A stretch of DNA of 64,000 nt from positions 1,302,001 through 1,366,000 of the forward strand of contig NZ_AP038785.1 of assembly GCF_047160095.1 (NCBI RefSeq), given 5' to 3'. This DNA is from Rodentibacter abscessus. Lineage in GTDB: Bacteria; Pseudomonadota; Gammaproteobacteria; Enterobacterales; Pasteurellaceae. This document shows, piece after piece, positions 44,054 to 52,280 of this stretch. The position numbers and the translations under genes are program-made. How positions within the stretch are numbered: position 1 is the stretch's first letter; every line of letters begins with the position of its first letter. The notes under the pieces are model-generated. The model did not search any database and was not told where the DNA came from. It worked only from the letters and a program-made list of their open reading frames with translations.

Positions 44054-44545
44054 ATGCCATCTTTTGATATTGTCTCTGAAATTACGATGCACGAAGTACG
44101 CAATGCGGTAGAAAATGCAAATCGCGTTTTAAGCACTCGCTATGATTTTCGTGGTGTTGAAGCCGTCATTGAACTTAACGAAAAAAATGAAACGGTGAAA
44201 GTAACCACCGAATCCGACTTCCAACTTGAACAATTAATCGAAATCTTAATCGGTTCTTTTGTGAAACGAGGGATTGAACACGCTTCACTTGATATTCCAA
44301 CGGAAAGTGAACACCACGGTAAACTTTACACCAAAGAAATTAAACTCAAACAAGGGATTGAAACCGAGATGGCAAAAAAAATCACAAAATTAGTGAAAGA
44401 GGCAAAAATCAAAGTTCAAACCCAAATTCAAGGCGATCAAGTACGTGTAACCGGTAAATCACGTGATGATTTACAAGCCGTAATTCAATTAGTAAAAAAC
44501 GCAGAACTCGGGCAACCGTTCCAATTTAATAATTTTAGAGATTAA
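44054..44545 (+). CDS. yajQ: YajQ family nucleotide-binding protein
   Basis: A 163-residue protein, full length for the family: MPSFDIVSEITMHEVRNAV, RYDFRGVEAVIELNEKNE, KQGIETEMAKKI and VRVTGKSRDDLQAVI. YajQ has two ferredoxin-like domains; homologues bind cyclic di-GMP in Xanthomonas, and nucleotides or tRNA have been reported elsewhere. No c-di-GMP enzyme is visible in this window, so the ligand here is open. GGGAGGA lies upstream of the ATG. Confidence 0.92.
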   Translation: MPSFDIVSEITMHEVRNAVENANRVLSTRYDFRGVEAVIELNEKNETVKVTTESDFQLEQLIEILIGSFVKRGIEHASLDIPTESEHHGKLYTKEIKLKQGIETEMAKKITKLVKEAKIKVQTQIQGDQVRVTGKSRDDLQAVIQLVKNAELGQPFQFNNFRD

Positions 44546-44619
44546 GCGGGCTTTTCTATTAGATTTTTCATTTCAGAAAAGTAATGCAAAATGTGAGAAA
44601 AAGTGCGGTCGGAAAAACA

Positions 44620-44788
44620 GGTATTATACAGCAGTCGCACAAAGAGAATTTTATCTCTGATATTTCTTGGAGTAAGGTGCATTAAGCAAAGCAGTAACGC
44701 ACTGATTAATATGGCTTAATGATGAAATGGTGCGTTATGACTTTGCCTAACGCACCCTACAATGTTTTGCGCAATGCTACATAATACC
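44620..44788. repeat. Best-preserved miniature palindromic repeat (169 bp)
   Basis: Ends GGTATTATACAGCAGTCG then CACAAAG, and TTTTGCGCAATG then CTACATAATACC, imperfect inverses over about 24 bp. The core has GGTGCATTAAGCAAAGCAG with TAACGCACTG, then AATGGTGCGTTATGACTTTG with CCTAACGCACCCTAC, so the whole can fold as one long hairpin. It lies between yajQ and the BCCT gene. An uptake sequence sits just before its left end, at about 44601. Confidence 0.7.
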
Positions 44789-44889
44789 GAAAATATCTAC
44801 CAATTTGAAACAATCATCATTTTTTGGTATAGTTCGCACACTTTTAAGAAACAATCTCTCAATTCCTACTGAGTGTTTCCATCAAAATC

Positions 44890-44948
44890 GCACTTCTATG
44901 TGCTGTCATCGCAGTGGTTCCACTGCACGCTTTCTTGCCTTAAGGCAA
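44890..44948 (+). promoter_or_regulatory. Leader with three consecutive hairpins upstream of the BCCT gene
   Basis: GCAC-TTCTAT-GTGC (44890-44903), GCAGTG-GTTC-CACTGC (44911-44926) and TTGCC-TTAA-GGCAA (44935-44948) follow each other within 59 bp, and 57 bp of AT-rich sequence leads to the start codon. Compact stacked hairpins suggest a cis-acting RNA. I match it to no known class. Confidence 0.4.
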
Positions 44949-45005
44949 TGTTAAATTAAATCGAATTTTTAAATTTATCTTACTTAATTTTTAAGGGGAA
45001 AAAGT

Positions 45006-47033
45006 TTGTCTTTATCTCAATTCATAAAAAATCGAACGTCATTTAATCCTTTTGTGATTGGTTTGACATTATTTTTGGTTTTGTTATTGGTGGTTATGAT
45101 TTTAATTGCACCGGAGCAAACACAATCACTTTTAAACCAAACAAAAGTCGGTATTTTTACTCACTTTAGTTGGTTTTATATTTTAACATTTTCAATATTT
45201 TTAAGTTTTCTCTTTATTTTATCCGTGAGTAGTTTAGGGAATATTAAACTCGGTAACGATGAGGAAGAACCTGAATTTGGTTTTCTTTCTTGGTTAGCGA
45301 TGCTTTTTGCTGCCGGTATGGGGGTGGGGTTAATGTTCTTCGGCGTGGCGGAACCACTAACCCATTATCTTTCCGAAATTACAACCGGAGCACCGGAGCA
45401 TAAACAACAAGAAGCCTTGTTACACACATTATTTCACTGGGGGATTCATGCTTGGGCTGTCTATGGAATGATCGCATTAGCCTTAGCCTATTTTGGTTTC
45501 CGTTATAAATTACCCTTGGCATTACGCTCTTGTTTCTACCCATTACTAAAAGATCGTATCAATGGAAAAATAGGCGATATTATCGACATTATGGCATTAC
45601 TTGCCACTCTATTCGGTATTATTACTACATTAGGTTTCGGCGCATCTCAATTAGGTGCGGGATTACATCAAATAGGTTGGATTAGCGAAAATAACTTCAG
45701 CCTACAAATTATTGTTATTGTTGTCGTAATGAGCCTAGCGATTTTTTCTGCGATTTCAGGTGTAGGAAAAGGCGTAAAAATGCTAAGCGAATTAAATCTC
45801 AGCTTAGCGTTTTTACTACTTATTTTCGTATTATTAACCGGACCGACACTTTATTTACTTTCTGCATTTAGCGATAATATCGGTACTTATCTCGGCAATT
45901 TAGTGCAACTTAGCTTTAAAACCTATATATATGAACAGGAGCATACCGATTGGTTTAGTGGCTGGACGATCCTTTATTGGGCATGGTGGTGTTCTTGGGC
46001 ACCATTTGTCGGTTTATTCATTGCCCGTATTTCCAAAGGACGAACAATTCGCGAGTTTATCTTTGGTGTATTAGTAATTCCTAGTTTATTCGGTATTCTC
46101 TGGTTTACCGTATTTGGTAATACGGCAATTTGGTTAAATGATGGGCTCGCAGTCGGTTCGCTCGGTGAAATGATTTCATCACCTGAAATCTTACTCTTTA
46201 AATTCTTAAATTATCTGCCTTTACCGACCATAACAGGCTTAGTGAGTTTAATTATTATCGCCTTATTTTTTATTACTTCGGCAGATTCGGGAATTTACGT
46301 ATTAAACAATATTGCCTCTCGAGATAAAAGTATCACTTCACCACGATGGCAAGCGGTGATGTGGGGCGTGTTAATGTCTGTGGTTGCGATAGCTTTAATG
46401 CAATCGGGCGGTTTAGCCAATCTTCAAACGATGACCTTAATCGTAGCATTGCCATTCGCCCTTTTAATGTTGGTTATGTGTTTCAGTTTATGGAAAGGTT
46501 TAAATGCCGATAAAAAATATTTTGAAACCAAAGTTAACCCAACCAGTATTTTTTGGACGGGAGAAAAATGGAAAGAACGTTTAGAACAAATGATGAATCA
46601 AACCCAAGAGAAAGATATTCTTCGTTTCTTAAAACACACTGCTCTACCTGCTATGCGTGAGCTACGCCAAGAATTGATCGGAAAATATAACTTGAGCGTT
46701 CACGTTAATACTTTATTTGAGCAAGATGAACCGGCGGTTGAATTAGTTATTCAAAAAGAATCTATGCGAGACTTTATGTATGGAATTAAATCCGTAGGGC
46801 ACGAAGTCTCAGAACAATTAATTAATGATGAAAACTTGCCGCATATTCAACACCATACTACTTATGAGCCATACTCTTATTTCTTTGATGGTCGCATAGG
46901 TTATGATGTGCAATATATGGATCAAGATGAACTCATCGCCGATATATTGAAACAATATGAACGCTATTTAAGTTTGCTTGATGATGTAGGGCAAGAATTA
47001 ATGGCACATGAACAAACGGAATTAGCGGAATAA
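45006..47033 (+). CDS. BCCT family betaine/choline/carnitine transporter
   Basis: A 675-residue, twelve-helix transporter starting with TTG behind AAGGGG. The BCCT substrate and ion region is seen in GWTILYWAWWCSWAPFVGLF followed by ISKGRTIREF, and the first conserved helix in FLSWLAMLFAAGMGVGLMFFGVAEP is broken here as AAGMGVGLMFFGVAEP. The C-terminal about 170 residues are hydrophilic and charged, as in BetT-type proteins that sense osmotic strength there. It probably imports choline or betaine as osmoprotectant; no bet genes are nearby. The structured leader at 44890 may regulate it. Confidence 0.9.
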   Translation: MSLSQFIKNRTSFNPFVIGLTLFLVLLLVVMILIAPEQTQSLLNQTKVGIFTHFSWFYILTFSIFLSFLFILSVSSLGNIKLGNDEEEPEFGFLSWLAMLFAAGMGVGLMFFGVAEPLTHYLSEITTGAPEHKQQEALLHTLFHWGIHAWAVYGMIALALAYFGFRYKLPLALRSCFYPLLKDRINGKIGDIIDIMALLATLFGIITTLGFGASQLGAGLHQIGWISENNFSLQIIVIVVVMSLAIFSAISGVGKGVKMLSELNLSLAFLLLIFVLLTGPTLYLLSAFSDNIGTYLGNLVQLSFKTYIYEQEHTDWFSGWTILYWAWWCSWAPFVGLFIARISKGRTIREFIFGVLVIPSLFGILWFTVFGNTAIWLNDGLAVGSLGEMISSPEILLFKFLNYLPLPTITGLVSLIIIALFFITSADSGIYVLNNIASRDKSITSPRWQAVMWGVLMSVVAIALMQSGGLANLQTMTLIVALPFALLMLVMCFSLWKGLNADKKYFETKVNPTSIFWTGEKWKERLEQMMNQTQEKDILRFLKHTALPAMRELRQELIGKYNLSVHVNTLFEQDEPAVELVIQKESMRDFMYGIKSVGHEVSEQLINDENLPHIQHHTTYEPYSYFFDGRIGYDVQYMDQDELIADILKQYERYLSLLDDVGQELMAHEQTELAE

Positions 47034-47101
47034 TTTGCCAGTATAGGGCAGTTCTCCTATACTTTCACTCATTCAATAAAATAGAGGTTTAGGAATCTAG
47101 T

Positions 47102-47953
47102 ATGCGGGCAAATGCACTTGAGAATTTAAAGTCCATTGCAAAAAATAATAAACGGAGACTATTCATCACTTTCTTTTTCGTTGCGCTTGAGAATATCTTG
47201 TTTTTGACCTATCCGATATTCGGTAGCTTTGCCGTAAATGCGATAATGCAAGGGGAAATTTGGTTATCCTTGACCTATTCCCTCGTTGTATTGATTATCT
47301 GGCTTGTCGGCGCAACACGCCGTGCAATAGATACTCGTGCATTTGCCCGAATTTACGCCGAACTCGCCGTGCCGATTGTGTTAAATCAGCGTGAAAAAAA
47401 TTTAAATACCTCTGCAATTACGGCGCGAGTAGCATTATCTCGCCAATTTGTCGATTTTTTTGAACAGCATCTGCCTACGCTAATTATGTCCGGCTTTTCA
47501 ATTATTGGGGCGGCAGTGATGTTACTGATCATTGAATTTTGGTCAGGTGTAACCGCTTTCGGGATTTTGATATTTTTCTCATTCTTACTGCCTCAATATG
47601 CCAAAATCAACGATTTACTTTATTTAAAACTCAATAATCGGCTAGAAAAAGAAGTGCAAGTGATAGAAAAAAGCGAGTCCTATCAACTTGATAAACACTA
47701 CGACTTGCTGGCTAAATTACGCATTCGGTTATCCAACCGAGAAGCGATGGGTTATTTATGGATTGGTGTTGCTGCTGCAATTTTATTCGGCGTAACCGTG
47801 ATTCGGCTTGCGACAACTGACGGTATTCAAGCCGGGCATATCTATGCCGTCATCACTTATCTCTGGACTTTCGCCATGAGCCTTGGTGATGCACCAAGAT
47901 TATTGGAAGAATTTTCAAATCTAAAAGATATTGGAAAACGGGTGGAAGTCTAA
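47102..47953 (+). CDS. ABC-transporter six-helix membrane domain protein without ATPase
   Basis: A 283-residue protein with about six hydrophobic helices and an intervening charged cytoplasmic loop (LNNRLEKEVQVIEKSESYQLDKHYD). It resembles the stand-alone ABC exporter membrane domain family (ABC_membrane_3). No Walker motifs are present and no ATPase gene is adjacent. It begins MRANALENLKSIAKNNKRR. It lies 68 bp after the BCCT gene and ends at a hairpin that marks the left border of the restriction cassette. Function unknown. Confidence 0.7.
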   Translation: MRANALENLKSIAKNNKRRLFITFFFVALENILFLTYPIFGSFAVNAIMQGEIWLSLTYSLVVLIIWLVGATRRAIDTRAFARIYAELAVPIVLNQREKNLNTSAITARVALSRQFVDFFEQHLPTLIMSGFSIIGAAVMLLIIEFWSGVTAFGILIFFSFLLPQYAKINDLLYLKLNNRLEKEVQVIEKSESYQLDKHYDLLAKLRIRLSNREAMGYLWIGVAAAILFGVTVIRLATTDGIQAGHIYAVITYLWTFAMSLGDAPRLLEEFSNLKDIGKRVEV

Positions 47954-47960
47954 ATACAAG

Positions 47961-47990
47961 CTGTCGTAAATGGAGAAAAGTTTACGGCTG
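47961..47990 (+). terminator. Terminator-like hairpin left of the restriction cassette
   Basis: GTCGTAAA pairs with TTTACGGC (one wobble pair) around TGGAGAAAAG, followed by a T-rich run, 7 bp after the membrane protein stop codon. The sequence is related to the hairpin at 50358-50391. Confidence 0.6.
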
Positions 47991-48093
47991 TTTGTTATTT
48001 ACTATTATTTTCTTAATTTACTTCAAAGACTCCTCTTCATCTCTTATTCAGTAAATATTAAAGAATAAGCATTTTATTTCATACTCCCTTTTT

Positions 48094-48107
48094 AATTGTT
48101 ACTTATA
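48094..48107. promoter_or_regulatory. Candidate controller operator, left copy
   Basis: AATTGTTACTTATA lies 56 bp before the controller gene start. Its exact reverse complement occurs at 48378-48391, before the nuclease gene. The left copy runs into ACTTATAGTCC, which holds the small palindrome ACTTATAGT reminiscent of C-protein boxes. Confidence 0.5.
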
Positions 48108-48162
48108 GTCCGTTGTTTTATATACCACATCTTTGCAAAATAGCACTATTTTGGAGGTTGCT

Positions 48163-48369
48163 ATGATTTTAGAAAAATTAGGCTCAAAGGTAAGAGAATT
48201 ACGGAAACAACAGGGGTTAAGCCAAGAAAAATTTGCTCTTAAAGCAGAGATGGATCGCACTTATCTTGCTGGCATAGAACAAGGAAAACGTAACCCCTCA
48301 ATTAAAAGTTTAGAAAAGATCATTCAGACACTAGGCGTTTCTTTTCATACGTTTTTTGAAGGAATGTAG
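48163..48369 (+). CDS. XRE-family controller protein of the restriction-modification system
   Basis: A 68-residue helix-turn-helix protein: LGSKVRELRKQQGLSQEKFAL, AEMDRTYLAGIEQGKRNPSIKSLEKI. Length, sequence and place directly before a restriction nuclease match the C (controller) proteins of type II systems, which delay nuclease synthesis on entry into a new host. The start at 48163 has GGAGG 7 bp upstream; ten open codons before it are ignored. Identical 14-bp inverted copies of a candidate operator flank the gene. Confidence 0.85.
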   Translation: MILEKLGSKVRELRKQQGLSQEKFALKAEMDRTYLAGIEQGKRNPSIKSLEKIIQTLGVSFHTFFEGM

Positions 48370-48377
48370 CTGTTGAT

Positions 48378-48391
48378 TATAAGTAACAATT
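48378..48391. promoter_or_regulatory. Candidate controller operator, right copy
   Basis: TATAAGTAACAATT, the exact reverse complement of 48094-48107, lies between the controller stop codon and the nuclease start, 23 bp before the nuclease ATG. This position would suit repression or activation of the nuclease alone. Confidence 0.45.
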
Positions 48392-48414
48392 TAATTAGAA
48401 TTTAGGGAGTTTTG

Positions 48415-49299
48415 ATGGTACATTTTGGTGAGGCTGAAAGAATTATTAAGCGTTATTTCTCATTAGGGCAGGATGTTTCATTTTTAGGTCAGCCCTTTGT
48501 TGTTGAAAAAGTTGGAAAACCTACTTGTAATAAAGGTGAACCTAAAACAGATATTTATCTTTTATTGCGAAATGAAACACAATCCCAAGAAATCAAAATT
48601 TCATATAAAAAAGATAATGCCGATTTTTTAGAAAATAAAATTAAAGATGAGCGAGCAGAACAGATCTTTGGTTGTGATTGGCAAAAAATAATTGAACAAT
48701 CTACGCAACAAATTAAAACTAATTTTTTAACAAGACCACTTATTTTTAAAGAGGGATTTTCAAGAACAGAAAAAGGTGCAATTACATTAGGGTGGAAATT
48801 TGAGCTAATGAATAAAATTAGTGGCGAATTGTCAGGAAGAATTTTACTCAATAAATCCCAATTAGTTGACGTTTATGCAGGCACTCATTTACCGATGGAT
48901 AAACAACATGCAACGGTAAATAATGAAGTTATATCTTATTCAGGTGTGGCAAATTACATTCTTATTGGACAATCATTCCTGTCTGCTCAAGATGTTCTAG
49001 ATAACATAATTGCCATTCCTGATTATGTAGAAAAATATCCTGATATTTATTTTGCGTGTAAAGCTCTTAATTACCGTACATTTAAGCAGAAATTTGATGG
49101 AAATAGACCGCTTGCAGTTCAAATAAACTGGCAGGTTATCGAAAACAAATTAATCCCTGAGTTTATTTTTAATCTCCCATTAAAGTGGAATGGTAATGAT
49201 GTAGCAGAACAATTAAAAATGTGTTTGGAAAAATTAAATATCAATACAACAGATGATATTAATGAACAAAACGCTCAATTAGATTATATTTATCAATAA
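48415..49299 (+). CDS. Probable type II restriction endonuclease
   Basis: A 294-residue protein that I identify by context: it sits between a controller gene and a cytosine-5 methylase. A PD-(D/E)XK-like centre can be read as Asp46 (KTDIYLLLRN) and Glu59-x-Lys61 (QEIKISYK). The rest has no motif I recognise. If the methylase resembles M.HaeIII in specificity, the nuclease should cut GGCC. AT-rich codon use is stronger than in neighbouring housekeeping genes. GGGAG precedes the ATG at 48415. The methylase starts 7 bp after its end. Confidence 0.7.
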   Translation: MVHFGEAERIIKRYFSLGQDVSFLGQPFVVEKVGKPTCNKGEPKTDIYLLLRNETQSQEIKISYKKDNADFLENKIKDERAEQIFGCDWQKIIEQSTQQIKTNFLTRPLIFKEGFSRTEKGAITLGWKFELMNKISGELSGRILLNKSQLVDVYAGTHLPMDKQHATVNNEVISYSGVANYILIGQSFLSAQDVLDNIIAIPDYVEKYPDIYFACKALNYRTFKQKFDGNRPLAVQINWQVIENKLIPEFIFNLPLKWNGNDVAEQLKMCLEKLNINTTDDINEQNAQLDYIYQ

Positions 49300-49306
49300 G
49301 GAAAAG

Positions 49307-50341
49307 ATGAAAGTTATTAGTTTATTTAGCGGTTGTGGTGGTTTAGATTTAGGCTTTGAAAAAGCAGGATTTGAAATTCCTGTTGCAAATGAATATGACA
49401 AAACCATTTGGGCGACGTTTAAGGCAAATCACCCTAAAACTAAACTGATTGAAGGCGATATCCGAAAAATACAGGAAAGTGATTTTCCTGATGAAATTGA
49501 TGGCATTATCGGTGGACCACCTTGCCAATCTTGGTCGGAGGCTGGAAGTTTGCGTGGGATCGATGATGCTCGAGGACAATTATTTTTCGACTATATTCGT
49601 ATTTTAAAAAGCAAACAGCCTAAATTTTTTCTTGCTGAAAATGTAAGCGGAATGCTTGCAAATCGCCATAATGAAGCTGTACAAAATATTCTAAAAATGT
49701 TTAAAGAGTGCGGTTATGATGTGACTCTCACGATGGTTAATGCCAAAGATTATGGGGTGGCACAGGAACGCAAGCGCGTGTTTTATATCGGTTTCCGCAA
49801 AGATCTAAACATTAATTTTGAATTTCCAGAGGGATCTACGGCTGATGATAGAGATAAAATTTCGCTAAAAGATATTATTTGGGATCTTAAAGATACGGCT
49901 GTTCCTGCTCTTACTCAAAATAGGGCAAACCCACAAGCAGTCAATAATAATGAGTATTTTACGGGTAGTTTTTCGCCTATTTTTATGAGCCGAAATAGAG
50001 TAAAAGCATGGCACGAACAGGGCTTTACTGTGCAGGCGTCGGGCAGACAATGTCAGCTACACCCCCAAGCCCCTAAAATGGAAAAGCACAGCACAAATGA
50101 TTACAGATTTGTAGTGGGAAAAGAGCATTTATACCGCCGAATGACTATTCGAGAAGTGGCAAGAATACAAGGCTTTCCCGATAATTTTAAGTTCATTTAT
50201 CAAAATACAAATGATGCTTACAAAATGATTGGGAATGCCGTTCCTGTCAATTTAGCATATGAGATCGCTGTTGCAATTAAACAAATAATACAAAAAATCC
50301 CAACTCATTCTATACATACAAAAACTCTGAACGTTCCATAA
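49307..50341 (+). CDS. Cytosine-5 DNA methyltransferase, M.HaeIII-like
   Basis: A 344-residue C5 methylase with all main motifs: FSGCGGLDLGFEKAG (I), GGPPCQSWSEAG with catalytic Cys73 (IV), LAENVSGM (VI), QERKRVFYIGFR (VIII), and C-terminal GNAVPVNLAYEIA (X). The target-recognition part reads FMSRNRVKAWHEQGFTVQA, then GRQCQLHPQAP, very close to M.HaeIII as I remember it, so GGCC (methylated at an inner C) is the likely site. It protects host DNA from the adjacent nuclease. A terminator-like hairpin follows. Confidence 0.92.
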   Translation: MKVISLFSGCGGLDLGFEKAGFEIPVANEYDKTIWATFKANHPKTKLIEGDIRKIQESDFPDEIDGIIGGPPCQSWSEAGSLRGIDDARGQLFFDYIRILKSKQPKFFLAENVSGMLANRHNEAVQNILKMFKECGYDVTLTMVNAKDYGVAQERKRVFYIGFRKDLNINFEFPEGSTADDRDKISLKDIIWDLKDTAVPALTQNRANPQAVNNNEYFTGSFSPIFMSRNRVKAWHEQGFTVQASGRQCQLHPQAPKMEKHSTNDYRFVVGKEHLYRRMTIREVARIQGFPDNFKFIYQNTNDAYKMIGNAVPVNLAYEIAVAIKQIIQKIPTHSIHTKTLNVP

Positions 50342-50357
50342 AGTTCTGATATTCTCA

Positions 50358-50391
50358 AGCGGTCGTAAACTGTAAAAACTTTACGACTGCT
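50358..50391 (+). terminator. Terminator-like hairpin right of the restriction cassette
   Basis: AGCGGTCGTAAA and TTTACGACTGCT pair over 12 bp (one wobble) with a 10-base loop, followed by TATTTG, 16 bp beyond the methylase stop codon. It resembles the hairpin at the left border of the cassette. Confidence 0.65.
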
Positions 50392-50554
50392 TATTTGTCG
50401 TCAACTGTAAATACAGTTATTCAAGAATTTCAGATAATTGCTGATTATGAAGTCTCCTAAAAGCAATCGCACTTTTATTGCTTTCCTCTAATTCTCTTTC
50501 CCACTCGACTAAGCTATTATTTACTAACAATCAATAAATTTTTAATGAGCCACA

Positions 50555-51178
50555 ATGAACTTTCTCGCCCACAGTATGATTTCTCTTGAGTTAGAGAAAA
50601 CAATACCAAATAGCCGTACGCTATTTGGTAATTTTGTCGGTGATTTTTATAAAGGACGGATCGAGAATTTAGCTGTTGCAAGCCATATTCAAGATGGCGT
50701 GAGACTACATCGGTTTATTGATAGTACGACAGATCGGCAAGAAAATTTCCTGAATCCATTACTTGCTAAAGACTTTGGGCGATTTAAAGGTATTGTGTCG
50801 GATATTGTGATCGATCATTTTATCGCAAAAAATTTTAGCGGTCTGTTTCAGCTGGATCTTGAACAAACTGAAATGGAAATATTGGAGACTATCCTTCAAT
50901 ATCAATCTATTTTTCCACGGGAATTTCGTTCATTGCTTAATTGGTTGTCACAGAATAAGGCGTTATCCCATTATGCCTATTTAGATTTTTTAACCGATCG
51001 TGTTTTTTCCGGAATGGCGCAGCGTATTACTCGTGGTGAAAAGTTATGTTTAGCGGGGGATGTGTTGAAAAAGCACTATGCAGAACTTGAGAAACTGGCG
51101 ATACAAGAATTTCTTTATACCAAAGATGAAAGTATCCGAAAATATCAGTCTTATATAGCGCTTGCAAATATCACGTAG
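50555..51178 (+). CDS. acpH: Acyl carrier protein phosphodiesterase AcpH
   Basis: A 207-residue HD-like hydrolase that removes the phosphopantetheine arm from ACP. Family signature: MNFLAHSMISLE, FGNFVGDFYKG, HIQDGVRLHRFIDSTTDRQ and DIVIDHFIAKNF, with the metal-binding His and Asp residues in place. In the 213-bp gap before it is a hairpin (AAAGCAAT/ATTGCTTT, 50460-50484). It converges on dusC with a miniature repeat between. Confidence 0.85.
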   Translation: MNFLAHSMISLELEKTIPNSRTLFGNFVGDFYKGRIENLAVASHIQDGVRLHRFIDSTTDRQENFLNPLLAKDFGRFKGIVSDIVIDHFIAKNFSGLFQLDLEQTEMEILETILQYQSIFPREFRSLLNWLSQNKALSHYAYLDFLTDRVFSGMAQRITRGEKLCLAGDVLKKHYAELEKLAIQEFLYTKDESIRKYQSYIALANIT

Positions 51179-51303
51179 GGTACGGTTAGGCAAAGCCGTA
51201 CGCACCAATAATGAAATGGTGCGTTACGCAAAGCCCAATGTACCCTACCCAAACAAATATTAGATACAATATTACTCTCTTGCAACAGATACATAATACC
51301 GAA
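51176..51303. repeat. Miniature palindromic repeat abutting acpH
   Basis: Core TAGGGTACGGTTAGGCAAAG with CCGTACGCACC, and AATGGTGCGTTACGCAAAGC with CCAATGTACCCTAC; right end TTGCAACAGATACATAATACCG matches the terminal repeat of the other copies. The left terminal repeat is absent and the repeat begins within the acpH stop codon region, so insertion may have set the end of acpH. Confidence 0.6.
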
Positions 51304-51335
51304 AAACTTCACGAAATTTGACCGCACTTTGCTCT

Positions 51336-52277
51336 TCAGTTCCCCTCCATTCGCTGTAATCTCTCCCGTAGATCCTCTGCAGTTTGGCAGGTTTTAATCT
51401 TTTCAAATACGGTATCGGCTTCATCATATTCCTTATTTAAATAACGCAGCCACTGCTTAATTCTTGCGACATGATAAAAACCGGAATCGTGAAAATTTTC
51501 CATTTCGGCATATTTTTGTAAAATTTTCCGGATTTCCGACCAATACATTTTAGGGGAATTTGATTTTAGAACATAGCTTAAATTAGGTATATTTAATGCG
51601 CCACGCCCCACCATTAAATCTTGGCACCCTGTTTGTGCAAGACAATTTTGTCCGTCTTGCCAATGCCAAATTTCACCATTAGCAATCACCGGAATGGATA
51701 AACGTTTGCGAATTTCGCCAATCTTCGCCCAATTAATGCGATCCGAGCGATAACCATCGGCTTTTGTTCGTCCATGAACGGTGATTTCTGTTGCTCCGCC
51801 TAGCTCTACAGCATCGGCAATTTCAAAGGCTTGGGAAATATCATCCCAACCTAACCGCACTTTTACACTCACCGGCAGATGATTAGGTATTGCTTGGCGC
51901 AAAGCACAGGTAGCACGGTAAATTAATTCAGGCTGTTTGAGCAACGCCGCACCACCATGGCTACCATTTACCGTTTTAGAAGGGCAACCGCAGTTTAAAT
52001 CAATGCCATGCGAACCAAGTTCAATGGCTCGAATCGCATTTTCCGCTAAACAATCAGGATTTTGCCCGAGTAATTGAACTCTCACCGGCGTGCCTGCGGG
52101 GGTAAATCCCTGATTTTTCAATTCGGGACACAGGCGATAAAACACTTTTTGAGGAAGAAGTTGATCGACTACTCGAATAAATTCCGTAATACATAAATCA
52201 TAATCGTTCACTTCGGTAAGAAGTTGGCGTACGAAAGGATCCAGTACGCCTTGCATTGGTGCAAGAATTACCCGCAC
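51336..52277 (-). CDS. dusC: tRNA-dihydrouridine(16) synthase DusC
   Basis: A 313-residue FMN enzyme that reduces uridine in the tRNA D-loop. Seen: APMQGVLDPFVRQLL at the N-terminus, LNCGCPSKTVNGSHGGAALL with the catalytic Cys near residue 100, VKVRLGWDD and ITVHGRTKADGY, then VIANGEIW. The start MQGV and the DusC-type N-terminus distinguish it from DusA and DusB. It is 3 bp downstream of djlA and probably in one transcript. Confidence 0.92.
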   Translation of the reverse strand: MRVILAPMQGVLDPFVRQLLTEVNDYDLCITEFIRVVDQLLPQKVFYRLCPELKNQGFTPAGTPVRVQLLGQNPDCLAENAIRAIELGSHGIDLNCGCPSKTVNGSHGGAALLKQPELIYRATCALRQAIPNHLPVSVKVRLGWDDISQAFEIADAVELGGATEITVHGRTKADGYRSDRINWAKIGEIRKRLSIPVIANGEIWHWQDGQNCLAQTGCQDLMVGRGALNIPNLSYVLKSNSPKMYWSEIRKILQKYAEMENFHDSGFYHVARIKQWLRYLNKEYDEADTVFEKIKTCQTAEDLRERLQRMEGN

Positions 52278-52280
52278 TGT

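Noticed and set aside
47102..47953. ABC-type membrane protein as part of a complete exporter for the RTX adhesin
   Set aside because: No ATPase domain, no membrane-fusion or TolC-like gene nearby, and it lies 10 kb away; no link can be supported.
48163..50341. A defence island larger than the restriction cassette
   Set aside because: The neighbours on both sides are a BCCT transporter, a membrane protein and housekeeping genes; no further defence gene was found.
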